64,000 nucleotides of DNA from Macrolepiota albuminosa (lineage: Eukaryota; Basidiomycota; Agaricomycetes; Agaricales; Agaricaceae): the NCBI GenBank assembly GCA_027475525.1, contig JAMWFC010000109.1, positions 434,001 through 498,000 on the forward strand, given 5' to 3'. Made by a program: the position numbers and the translations under genes. The notes beneath the pieces are model-generated. The model ran no database searches. It was not told the DNA's origin and saw only the letters and a program-made list of their open reading frames with translations. Below, piece after piece: positions 9,983-21,296 of this stretch. The first letter of the stretch is position 1, and each line of letters starts with the position of its first letter.

Positions 9983-12358
9983 TCAGTCTTCATCCTCGGG
10001 AAGCGACATGGCATCGTCGAGCGGCAAGAGGTCGCCAACTTGCACGTGGTTGAGGACCTGCCACTCTAGCGCCTCGTTGCAGTCCGCCTGGTACTCTTGA
10101 AGGGCGTCCATGCTACGAGTCAAATTGGCGTACCGAAGGCGAGAGGCCATAATTTGCTGCCGCACTCGCTCGCGCTCGCGACCCAGAACCGCTCGCATGC
10201 TTGCCGCACGCGTCGCCATCCGCTCTATCACTTGAGGAGGGTAAAGGGCCACCACCGGGTAAACCAAGTCCTCCCCCAACCACTCATAGGAGTCGCCAGT
10301 GACCCTTGGCTGAGGTTGGGGGGTCCACGACGAGGCACTGTCGCTGGTCCACTGCCGCGTCCCCAGTTCATCCCCACTTGCCCAGGGGGCGGCAGGCGCC
10401 AACAATGGCAACTCCTGGGACTCGCCAGGGAAGTCCTGCAAAGTCTCTTCCATCGCCCCCTCGCCCTCTACCACCTCTTCTGCCACCGGCTCCCTAGCCG
10501 CGGTGCCCGCCTCGTCGTTTTCGCGTTGAGTCGCCAAGGTTTCTTCTTCACCCTCGGCGTCCTCAGTCCCTCCCGTTGCCGCTCCCTCTGCCTTCTCCTC
10601 CACCTCCATCTCGACATCGGCGGGAGCGTCTTCCCGCTCCTCTTGAGGCGCCTCCCTCTCTCCCTCCTCCTGCTCCCCGCCAAGAGACCGTGCCGCCAAG
10701 TGAATAGGCGACAACAGCCCGCTGGGGCCAGCCTCGGTGTCACGAGGCGGGAGGCGACTAGCCGCCAGCGCCTTCTCCAGGTCCTCCATTTCCGTATCCC
10801 TTGGCACTGGCGAGGGGGAGGGCGACGACGAAACTACACGCGGGCGCTTTGCTTTGCCCTTCCCTTTGCTGGGGGAAGGGGCTTGTCGTTTTGTGGGGAC
10901 CGCAGTCCCTTGGCGCTCTCCGGCGCCACGATTGCCGACCGTTTCGTTTTCGTCCCCTTGACGCGTCGGCAGCGCCAGGGAACTCTTGCTGATTGTGGCC
11001 GCGTCGCCAGCGGCCTGCTTCTTCCTCTCCTCCTCAACGAACTCCCGCGCTCTCTTGACCAAGACGGCACGCTTAAAAGTACGCTCCACTACCGCGTCGG
11101 GAGCTCCACCGCGTTCTCGACTCTTGGCGCCATCCAAAGTGCATGCCCTCTTCAGCGTACCGCACCGGTAGCAAGGCTGGCCACCAGTGGGGTACCAACA
11201 CCCCTCTGGGTCGTTGTCGGCCCAGCACTTGTCGCACTACAAGAATGTCAGCAAGAGCGGTAAGGAAAGCTATGGTACTTACCGCTCCTTGGGAGTCTTT
11301 GAACTCCCGCCTTGCCGCTGGACTTGCCGTCTTCTTATCCTTCATCTCCGGCAAGACCACTCCCGCTTCCATTCCCTCATCCAAAACCGCCTCATCTCGT
11401 CTTGCCACCAACAAACCCTTCAGCTCTGCGTCGCTAAAGGAAGTTTGCGTTGGCGCCTGTCAACTGGTTGGTTAGCAGGGAAAGTACCTTGGCGCAACGA
11501 ACTTACCGTGTAACGAGGGGCGGCAGCCTTACGAGACTGAGAGTGGGGATAAGCAGAAGTCGCCAGCGGTAAGAACCCTCAAACTTACCTTCTTTTTCAA
11601 AGTCTTGCCAGGCTTGACCGGAGAGCCCGATTTGCTTGCCGGCAGTGCTGGGCTCTGGGCACTACCGGCGCGGGAATCCTTCATATCAGACATCTGCCTC
11701 CTGGCAACTGGCGACTTCTCGCTAGCAACCAGGGACTCGCCAACGGCCTCTCGCTCCTCCAACGCCCTGATCCTCTCCTTGGCGTCACGAGAAGCCTCTT
11801 CCAGCACATTCTCGCGGATTGCCGCCATCTCAGCGTCCACCTGCAAATTAGCAAGAGGCGCTAACACCTCTTGTTTGCTATGGGGAGACAGGTCAGACCA
11901 CAGCTAAGTTAGAGATAAAAATCAGAGTTACTTACTCAGGCGCGGGAGCGCTTACCGTCATCGGCAAGGCACCCGACAAGATATCTTCCAACTCGTCCTC
12001 GATGGTAGGGACGGGAGGAGGCGCCTAGGGACCCAATCAGTTGGCGACACGGCAAGGACTTGAAAGCACTTACAAAACGAGAAAAAGGCGCTAGCCACTC
12101 CGCGCCACGATGATCCAGGTACCGCGACCGGCACCACTCCCGCACCTCAATCTCGCGATCCCACCCAACGCCAAGGACCCGCACCTCATACCAACGCTCC
12201 AGTAATCGCATAACGGCAACAACCAAGTTTGTAGGCGCCTCCGCGCCCACACCCTCGATGCGCTTGATGAACTTATTGGCCTTTTCAATGTAAGCGGAGG
12301 CGGCGTCTTGAGCCTCGCGAGACGGTACTGGAGGCGGAGTTGGAATTCGGAAAGACAT
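9983..12358 (-). CDS. Antisense six-exon gene: zinc-cluster-like, basic/acidic protein of family A
   Basis: Minus-strand exons: 12358-12074, 12024-11956, 11903-11589, 11536-11507, 11456-11283, 11236-9983. All five introns are GT-AG, 36-52 bp, and all are phase 0; the joined frame is open for 708 codons. Exon 1 starts with ATG at 12356-12358. Exon 6 opens with C-x2-C-x8-C-x8-C-x2-C-x6-C, close to but not the same as the fungal Zn2Cys6 cluster (second spacing usually 6). It is followed by KGKGKAKRPR (nuclear-signal-like), a Glu-rich acidic stretch and a C-terminal helical block. The outer copy keeps exon lengths and all six cysteines. Nuclear DNA binding is inference; I recognise no named family. 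A TATA-like TTATAG lies about 70 bp upstream of the ATG. Confidence 0.85.
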
Positions 12359-12518
12359 ATTTTTTTAATAGAGCGCCAGGTAAAGATGTGGAGGAGAAAC
12401 GAAGTCCAAACTCATGCGCCAGGACTATAAACCAAATCTCAAGAACGCACGGACCACCTGTCACAAAAGCGGTAACGGTAGCCTTATTTGGTGACTGAGG
12501 ACAGTCAATTTTTCAGTT

Positions 12519-12527
12519 GGGGGGAGA
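12519..12527 (+). other. Polypurine tract of nested family A element
   Basis: GGGGGGAGA directly before the 3' LTR, the expected plus-strand primer site for reverse transcription. The outer element has the same tract at 26409-26417. Confidence 0.85.
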
Positions 12528-13478
12528 TGATAGGACCCTATACAGGTTAGGCGCATCAACGGCAGGCTCGGCACCGGCTCCGGAAACCTTGCCGCACTCG
12601 TTCCGAACTTAGCGCACGCGTTCTACCCATTTTAAGCCATTCCCGACGGCCGCGCACGGCAAGAAGCAGATCCAATCAATGATAGCGCCGACGGCAGCAG
12701 GAATGACAACTGACAGATGGCATCAGTCACTGATGACAGCGCTTAGCGAGAAGTTTGATGATCTATCAAAAACTGACGGACAGCTTGGCGTTTGACCTTG
12801 GCGTCTGACACCGCTTACCGTCTCGATTTGGCGCCAAACGTCGCTTAGGTGCTCTGACAGACAGAAGGGTGATGGATTGATGGTTTAGCACCGCGATCTG
12901 CCGCCTGGTGGCGCCAAGGGTCCTCAAAGGACGGTAGGGATCGGAAACCGTTGGAGCTACCCCTATGAAATTTTCCAGTTTACCGCACTTTGGCGATGGT
13001 TGGTCACTAGCGACGGTGAACTCTTGTAGTATATATATTACTTACCGACTTGTACATAGAGAAGCAGAGGAATAGACCACAGTTTCCCCCACTTACTTCA
13101 GTCTCCCTTACGCTCAAGAGCTCATTCACGCTACGGTCGGCAACGTCAAAACTCATCGGCAGTTGCAGACGTTCGCCAACACTCGACATACTCGCGCCTT
13201 GCAACTACGGCAGGCATTATCGACGCTTAGACTTCGCTAAGCATATCGTGCTCTTGCCGCTCACATTGCCGTGTTCACTTACCGCATTTTCCTTAGGCGC
13301 TTTACCTTAGCGCTTGACACTTGCCGACCCCGTTACCGACTTTCCTCATTTTTATAGGCGCGTTCTCTGGGACCTGCCCGGGACTCCTCAAATTACTTTT
13401 AGCGCGCCCAACGCAAGCTCTTGGTCCGGTAACACTTTAAGTTACATTTGTTGCTGACCAAAACTTTGGGCGTCATCA
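12528..13478 (+). repeat. 3' LTR of nested family A element
   Basis: 951 bp, same as 1882-2832 by eye. Followed at once by the GCGC target duplication. Confidence 0.97.
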
Positions 13479-13482
13479 GCGC
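13479..13482. repeat. Target site duplication (GCGC)
   Basis: Matches 1878-1881 on the other side of the nested family A element. The split exon 5 of the outer antisense gene keeps its 174-bp length only when one copy is dropped. Confidence 0.85.
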
Positions 13483-13724
13483 CTCCTTAAAGGCCTGCCG
13501 AGTCGCTAAGGAAACGGTCTTCTTCCCCTTCATTTCCTCCATTACGACCCCAGCCTCTTGTCCCTCATCAAGGACGGCTTCCTCCCGACGCGGCAAAAGC
13601 AAACCTCTCAGTTCCTTGTCGTCGAAGGAACTTTGTGTTGGCGCCTACAGAAACTTAGTAATTCCAGTTCAAAAAGAAAGTACCACTCACCGCGTATTGA
13701 GGAGCCGCCTTGTGACTCTGCAGA
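13483..13724 (-). pseudogene. Antisense gene of outer family A element: exon 5 (most) and exon 4
   Basis: Minus strand: 13717-13691 is exon 4 (27 bp; 30 bp in the inner copy), 13690-13645 an intron (GTGAGT...TAG), and 13644-13483 the first 162 bp of exon 5, whose remaining 12 bp are at 1881-1870. The predicted peptide is clearly similar to exon 5 of the inner copy. The family B element is inserted in intron 3, a few bases before the exon 4 acceptor. Confidence 0.8.
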
Positions 13725-13900
13725 TGTAACGGAGTCATCCGTATTCTCATTAGCGTCAATGACGCTATAATCAATTAGTAGAGTATTACGTAAGACAACA
13801 TCTTGTTTTCACTCTAAGTACTAGTCAATCCGATACTGCGGTCTGATTTAGCACTTGTGTGATACACACAAGATAGTTCTAACCCGTAACTCCAGTTACA
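13725..13900 (+). repeat. 5' LTR of family B
   Basis: 176 bp, TGTAACGGAG ... CAGTTACA. Contains TATAAT near 13770. A T-rich stretch follows directly. Confidence 0.95.
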
Positions 13901-14011
13901 TTTTTTTAAATCTTCTGCTATCGGCTTTAGACTCTAGGCTTGTTACCGACTAGGCAACTCTCATCAAAACCTCTTGATTCTCTGTTGGCATCACGCTGAA
14001 AACGTGCTTCC

Positions 14012-17000
14012 ATGACTGGCTCTCTTGATCCGGATCCTCCGTTCCCAGCTGCAGACGCAGGTGACTTACCTGTGCTTCAGGCTGTGAGGACGCAATCTGC
14101 GTCAGCATACCAACCTCCTTCCCAGCTGCAGACGCAGGTGACTTACCTGTGCTTCAGGCTGTGAGGACGCAATCTGCGTCAGCATACCAACCTCCGCCAA
14201 AGCGGGACGAAAAGACCCCTCGCGATGTCAGCGCGAGCTATGGAATGCCTGGTGGGCTATCCGTATCACGGATGATGTCCATTGTATGACCTGGTGGAAA
14301 ACCAGGAGATAGATCCGCGGTCTCAGGAGTGTCGCTGCCAGCGAGCCAAATGCCTTCACTGATGTATCCAGTATTGCCCGAGAGCTCTTCAGCTCCCTCG
14401 GAGGGTCAACCGGACGTTACCCAGTACTCGGAAATGGTACAAGGCAGCGCGTTTGCGCATAGCACCCCATTCTGGACTGCACCTACGGAACGGCATTTGG
14501 AATATGTGGCCAATGCTGCCACTGAACCGGGACCATCGTCGTTGACGACACAAGGACAGAAGCAAGGACCAGCAATAGTGGTCAGTAGGGAAGACGACAA
14601 TGTCGTAAGGTTGGACAAGGCGTTAACAGCGCCTGGAAGTCCAGAGTTGCACCGACGAGCCGGCAAATAGCCGCAAGTGAGGCATGACGGCCTCAGGAGA
14701 GTTATGGACTTAGAGTCCGAGTTGGAGTCCTCAGATGATGAGAAAAGCAAAAGGTCGCATTTGACCTTATCTATCCAGTTGCAGCTAGTATTGGACCGAT
14801 ATCCGGCGGTCGTGAAGGAATCGACGCGAAAGCGTCTTCAGCTTTATGTAGTGAAGCACTTACAGTTGCTGGCGGCTAGGAGCCACAATGTACCCCGTGC
14901 AGATTCGAGTGAATATATTGAATTGTTTGTGCGCATCTTCGAACTCGAAGTAGTGGAATACCTTAAGCGCAAAGCGGCACGAGGGTCAGCAGTCTCAACA
15001 GCTACTCCAGCCGACTCAGTAGAATGTGAGATGAGTGTGCACAGACGAGCGCCATTAATCACGGACGCGATGGAATTGCTCAATGCGCCTCGTCAGGCTA
15101 ATGAGTCTCAGCAAGACTACGTTCGGCGTCAGAACGCCGCAAACCGTCAATGCATTGTTAGCGGAGTGCCTCAGCAGGCATTGTCTGAGGTGGAGACTGT
15201 AACGATGACTCCGGCAGAGCCAGAGGCACCACTTGCAGTGCAGGAGGTTAAGACACCTTGTAAGCAAGTTACAATCAAGGAAGAGGTGGACGAAGTCCAC
15301 ATTCTTGAGGAGCGAACGCGACCACGACGCGTAGTGCAACGTGTCCACCTAGTGGACAACTGGAATGAACGCGTCAATTACCAAAGGATACGCAACCAGG
15401 ACTTGCGCGATCATGGTGAGTCGTTCATTGACGACCAGGGGGTAGTCTTTGAAGGGCGTGAGGGCGTAACGCCTGTTGATGACATGCGGCGACAATTTGT
15501 GGCTCGGACTGCTGAACTGGACAGAGATCCGGGTGGTAGTGACGACAGTAGTGGTCACTACGAACGGAGGGAGCCAAATCGTTGCAATCACGATGGTGGA
15601 GATTGTGATCGTAGGAATGACGATCAGGACAATAATAATCGTCGTGACAGTGGCAGGCAGGCTGGTGGATTACCAGCAGAGCAACAAGTGAGGCAACAGC
15701 CCACCACACGGCCAGAAAGAGTGGCCAATGAGCACCTGTTTCGCAGTCCTCGGGCATTTTCGATGCCCGCATCTCATGATTTGCGTGAAACTACGCCGGG
15801 AATGAATGAAGCGGTCAGGATCCATATGGATCATATGCATGACTGCCTCACTCGTCTGGTGGATGACTCTCTTGGAGTCAGATTTAAGTTCCCTGCTGGG
15901 GTAAGCCCTTGTAAATCCGATGGTAAGCACATACATGCGTACGCTGGAGGACATAGGTTCTCTCAACTGGAGGACTGGGCCATGGACGTGTGCTACCACC
16001 TCGCAGCCTGCTGCTATGGTGGAGACGACATGGACCAGGAGAGGATATTTGTGCTTCACGAATTTATGGAAGGAGAGGCTCGGAATTGGTTCCGTCGCCA
16101 TGTTCTCCACATTAATCGTGACAAATCGCACTGGACATTTAACGAGGTTCTGATAGGACTGTATAATCAGTTCGTTAACGCTGCTACAATGCAGGAAGCT
16201 CGTGATGCCTTTAGAAAGGCAGTGTATGATGCTAAGACTGGCGTCCAGACCTTTTATGATGACCTGGTGGGTCATGCACAGAATATGGCCGTCTATCCAG
16301 ACGAATACACTATCCACGAGACATTCCTGGACGGAATACCCGCAGACATGAGGAGAGCGTTGATACGCGACGATAACTTGTCTCCGGAGGTCAATACTGT
16401 GACCAAATTCTTGGCATATGCCATCCGTTATGAGCAGTTGACACGGACTGCAAACCATTATGAGCAGCGTAGTTCATGCCGAGGACCAGTGAACCGTCAG
16501 GCAGTGAAGGTGGGAACCTTCCTGGCCAAACGGACAGATATGGAGAATAATCGCAATCCGCGATTCGTTGTTCGTAAGACAATTCCTGGAGGCCAACGGC
16601 CTCGATCGAAGCCTGCTGGACAGTTGCCAGCAAAGGATAGTCGACCCTTTTCGGGTCAGAATCAAGTAGCACCGAGAGGAGTGGTGGCGCCTGTACCGCG
16701 TATAGCGGGCAAAACCGCTGGGGCTCCAGGAGCAGCCCAGAGAAGGCCTGCCGGGGATCCCTCAGTGTGCTATAACTGTGGCAGGAGCAGGCATTTCGCT
16801 AAGGAGTGTCCCACCCCTCCTAAGGCACACATCCGAGCGGCCCATACGGCTGCGGCACCTAGCGATGTCGTCAGTGACGACGAGGACGACGAGATCGTTG
16901 AGGAAGCGGAGGAAGAACCGCAGGTAGAGGCTGACGGGTCGGAATTGGATGACGCCGAGAGCGTCCAGATTGATGGCGATGAATATGTCGCAGTGGATGT

Positions 17001-17589
17001 GTACGACAGTGACTACTATGCTCGTGATGACGAGGAGGAACACCTGTTTGCACTGACGGAGTGCCGTGGAGATCAGTGCGTCCGAATGAGACGCGTAACC
17101 CTGCAGAAGGCAACTAATAAGTTGCAGCGGCCATGCTATACTCCCGAAGAGAAGGAGTGCCTGGTCACGTATGTTGATGTCAATGGACATCCGGCATGGA
17201 CGTTGTGGGACTCCGGGAGTACCACTACGGGCATTACGCCCCAGTTTGCTCACGTCAACGCAATTCGCGTTCATGAACTGGAGGAGCCCTTGATGCTCCA
17301 GCTGGGGACTGTGGGGAGTTGCGCTATGGTGCAGTTTGGCGTGGAGGTGAGAATAAAGACGTCAGGAACGTCGACAAAAGAATACGTGGATATAGCGAAT
17401 TTTGATCGCTATGACATGATTATCGGTACGCCGTTCATGCGTAAGAACAAGGTGTCGCTGGATTTCGTGAACGACATGGTCGTTGTGAATGGTACGCCTC
17501 TGAAGGTGGAGAAAGTGGTGCTGAACAATACAGATGGTCATTTGAGGCGCTATCGCGCAACTGAAAAGCGGTGTGATGAGCGCAACTGA
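14012..17589 (+). pseudogene. Gag-protease of family B (nonsense codons)
   Basis: The ATG at 14012 opens a frame that, after dropping one copy of the 77-bp duplication at 14042-14195, stays the same to 17589. TGA at 14287-14289 and TAG at 14668-14670 interrupt it; the long open part begins after 14670, with an internal ATG at 14704. The capsid-like region is at about 15900-16450. A canonical CCHC knuckle (CYNCGRSRHFAKEC) is at about 16768-16810. Acidic linkers follow, then the protease with WDSGSTTTG near 17207 and MIIGTPF near 17417. The final TGA at 17587-17589 lies in the same frame as pol and looks like a readthrough stop. The family C gag is clearly homologous. Confidence 0.85.
14042..14195. 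repeat. Exact 77-bp tandem duplication 4
   Basis: 14042-14118 equals 14119-14195. Lies near the start of family B gag; dropping one copy links the ATG at 14012 to the gag frame. Confidence 0.92.
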
Positions 17590-17613
17590 CTAGATGGTCG
17601 CAGGAGAGCGACT
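17587..17613 (+). promoter_or_regulatory. Putative UGA stop-codon readthrough signal between gag-pro and pol (family B)
   Basis: TGA CTA G, with pol open in the same frame directly after it. A hairpin follows: GTCGC (17597-17601), 6-base loop, GCGAC (17608-17612), extendable by one G-U pair. UGA-CUA is a known efficient readthrough context in other RNA systems. The related family C element has the same TGACTAG at the same gene boundary, with a different stem. Confidence 0.7.
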
Positions 17614-18865
17614 GTACAGGAGGTGGAGGACAAACAGGCCCCACCGAAAAGCCTGTCGGCTGATTTGCCGGCTATACTGATGACTGAGGAAGAGTTTCAA
17701 GGAACTCTGAAGAAGGGGAAGCACCCGGATGTGACTGGGTGTACCAATGGAAAGCCTAAACAGGCTGTGCAGTGCAAGAATGAGCATAGTAAACGCGTGG
17801 TGGAGTCGCTGGAATGCCAGCCGACTAGCTCTCAAGTGAAGGTTGAGGATCTCGTCAAGGACGAGGTATACAGTACGATGGGAACTGTGGGTAGCACTAG
17901 GTCACTAATGGATCGACCAGTGCCTCGGCCAGGAGTGCAATGGGCATATAACCCACGAATGCCACGGGAGTGGAATGAGTTGGTAGCGTCAATGGTGACG
18001 CAGGCTATGGGAAGTGGGCAAGCAACCCAGATGGGAGAAGTGTACCGTCACGCACGAGAGGACGAGATCTCCGAAACATCGGATATCATATTTGACGGAT
18101 TCTTGCTGAAGGCAAGAAGTGTGCAGTCGTCGGCGAGTACGATGAGGAAACAACCGGTTGTAAGGTTGAATCCGGGAGACCTCACAGAGGAGCACGTACG
18201 TGCCTTACAGGAGCGATTTGAACCAAAGGTTCAACCGCGTATAGCATGCGTAGCCAAAGGAAAAGGCAAGGCTTTGAGCCTTACAGAGGAGGATATTCCT
18301 CGATTGCGCCAGCAATGGCAACGGGAGTTCGCTGATATCGTCAATGGAACAAAGGAGGAGCTTCCTCCGTGGCGGGAGGTTAATCATGAGATCAACCTCA
18401 TTGACGATAACAAGCAGTACAAGTATCATTTGCCTCGCTGCCCGCGAGCACTTCAGGATCAACTTTGTGAAAAGACGAATAGATACATAAATGCGAAGTG
18501 GTGGGAACCACGACCAGCGGTGCAAGCTGCACCATTGCTTTGTATCCCCAAGAAGGATGGAACGTTACGGACGGCATTGGATGCGCGACAGCGCAATGAT
18601 AATACCGTCAAGGATGTAACACCTCTTCCAGATCAGGAAGTGATACGAGAAGATGTCACGACAGCGAAGTATCGGTCGAAAATCGACCTCACAGACGCGT
18701 ATGAACAGGTTCGCATCCGCGAGGAGGATATACCGAAGACACTGTTCTCGTCCCTGATGGGGACGTTCATGAGTAACATCATGCAGATTGGTGATTGTAA
18801 TGCACCGGCGACATTTCAGAGGTTAATGACCTCAATCTTCCGAGATGTAATTGGGAAGTTTATGC

Positions 18866-19019
18866 ACGTCTATTTAGACGATATATTCATATTTTCTGAC
18901 TCCATTGAGGAGCATGAGCAGCACCTATGAGTCGTATTTGAAACGTCTATTTAGACGATATATTCATATTTTCTGACTCCATTGAGGAGCATGAGCAGCA
19001 CCTATGAGTCGTATTTGAA
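18866..19019. repeat. Exact 77-bp tandem duplication 5
   Basis: 18866-18942 equals 18943-19019. Duplicates the YLDD box of family B RT and shifts the frame. Confidence 0.92.
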
Positions 19020-21142
19020 TGACTATGGAAGGCCAGCCTCTATCTCAAATGGAAGAAGTGCAAGTTGTATGCAACGAGTATAGATTGTCTCGGTCATGTC
19101 ATTGACGAGAAGGGCATTCATCCGGATACGGATAAGCTCGACCAAATCCGAGAATGGTGTACTCCACGCACATATGATGATATCCAACGATTTGTCGGAC
19201 TGGTGAACTATATTGGCAATTTCTTGCCAGACATCACTGCATACACTGGGCCACTTATGGCCATGACCCAGAATGGGTCACCGTTTCATTGGAGACCACT
19301 ACATCAGCGGTGTTTTGAGATGATTAAGCGCATATGCGCAAAAACGCCAGTCATCCGGCCAATTGACCCACGCATTGACGAGCCCATCTGGCTCATTTGC
19401 GATGCGTCGAAGACTGGGGTTGGGGCCATGTTTGGCCAGGGCAGACTTGCCGACCAGCAGGATTTATGTCCCGTAAATTCACTGCTGCTCAGCAGAATTA
19501 TGCTGTGCACGAGTTAGAAACACTTGCAATCCTGGAAGCCCTCCTAAAGTGGGAGGATAAACTGATGGGATATAAGATCCATATTATCACGGATCACAAA
19601 GCACTAGAGTTCTTCAAGACTCAGGTGCACCTGTCTCCACGACAACGTCGCTGGATCGACTACATGTCGCGGTACCAGTTCGACATCACCTATGTAAAAG
19701 GTGAATTGAACAAAGTGGCGGATTGCCTATCTCGATATTTCGAGAGTGATACTCGAGATGACGTCCATGACGCGCATGACTATGTCCAGGCGGACAAACG
19801 TATTGACCCAGAGGGCAAGGATTTGCCTCTGCATCGATTCCATGAAATCAGGGAACATAGGGTCGAGTTACACGCCATGCGAGCGCAGGAAACACGTTGC
19901 AGTAAGCGACTGCAGGAACAGTGAGAGACTTGCGATATCGAAGCTCAGGTGCTAGTGGACCATGAGGCCCCTCAGCCAAGTGAAGAGATGAGGCAAGAGG
20001 TGCCTACGAGAGGTACTGATATGACGCTCCAGCAAGCGCTGGAGTCACAGGACCATATGCCTGCACCGGCCGATTTAGGCAATGCGCAATTCCGCACACG
20101 TATCCAGCAAGGATACAAGAATGATAATCTCTTTGTAGAGATTCTGAACAATATCCAAGCGCATCTGCGCTTCGGGATGGAGCAGCAGCTCGTCTACCTT
20201 ACCAGATCCACGGGGTCCAAAGTCATCTGCATTCCCTGGGAGAGGTCGTTGATCACGACTATCCTGGACCTGGCCCATAGAGTAGTGGGCCACTTCGGAA
20301 CTCAGAAAACGCTGGATTATGTGCGACGCTGGTACTGGTGGCCGCAAATGGCCAAAGAGACGAGCCAATTCTGCTCGACATGCGAGCTATGTCAACAGTC
20401 GAAAGTGTCGACTTTGAAGCCACCGGGAAAGCTGCATTCGCTACCCATCCCGGTCAAACCTTGGGATTCGATTGGGATGGACTTTATAGGTCCGTTCCCC
20501 GAGTCGAAAGGCTTTAACTACCTGTGGGTAGTGATCTGCAGAATGACCAGTATGGTCCATCTCATTCCGGTGAGAACCACCATGACCGCGTCAGACTTGT
20601 CGTGGATCTATCTCAAGGAGATAGTACGTCTCCATGGACTGCCAAGTTCAATCGTAAGCGATCGAGACGCTAAGTTCACTTCCAAATGGTGGAAGGAGTT
20701 GCACAAGCTGTTAGGAGCAAAGTTGCTCATGTCGACATCGTTTCATCCGCAAACGGATGGTCAAACTGAACGTGCAAATAGAAATATCGCGCAAATACTG
20801 TGAGCATTCGTATGTCCTGATCAGAAGGACTGGGTGGATAGATGTCCACTCGTGGAATTCGCGATAAACGCGAGTATATCGGAAACCACAGGATACTCAC
20901 CCTTTGAACTCAACAATGGCTACCTGCCATCCATGATTCATGAACTTCGTATGGACGAAGTTATTCATGTGGGAGTAAAGCAGTTTGCGTGCAACGTGCT
21001 AAGGAATCTGGCAGATGCCCATGACGCGATTATAGAATTGCGTGTATGGCAAACCAAACATGCGAATAATCACAGACGGGATGAACCGGACATCGAGAAA
21101 GGGAGCCTAGTGTACCTTTCGACGAAGAACTTGAACCTGCCG

Positions 21143-21296
21143 AAAGGCAGGGCGAGCAAGCTGTGTCCGAAATGGATTGGACCATATAAGGTCCTGGAGG
21201 CGGAACCGAGCACGTCTAAAAAGGCAGGGCGAGCAAGCTGTGTCCGAAATGGATTGGACCATATAAGGTCCTGGAGGCGGAACCGAGCACGTCTAA
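21143..21296. repeat. Exact 77-bp tandem duplication 6
   Basis: 21143-21219 equals 21220-21296. In the GPY/F region of family B integrase; dropping one copy restores the frame into the chromodomain-like end. Confidence 0.92.

Larger units (their letters stand above)
1882..13478 (+). mobile_element. Nested Ty3/gypsy element, family A, full length
   Basis: A complete LTR retrotransposon with 951-bp LTRs at both ends (1882-2832 and 12528-13478; constant offset of 10646, no difference seen by eye). It begins TGATAGG and ends TCATCA. The flanks show a 4-bp target duplication, GCGC, at 1878-1881 and 13479-13482. A purine tract, GGGGGGAGA, lies directly before the 3' LTR. Inside, on the plus strand, come gag, protease, reverse transcriptase, RNase H and integrase, the Ty3 order. 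An antisense spliced gene follows. Matching LTRs suggest recent insertion, yet gag-pol is broken in several places; three of those breaks coincide with 77-bp duplications that look like assembly errors. Confidence 0.95.

Noticed and set aside
10097..11263. Long plus-strand ORF (388 codons) opposite the antisense gene
   Set aside because: Shadow of the Glu/Pro/Ala-rich antisense exon 6; no ATG context or domain, while the minus strand is spliced, in phase and conserved.
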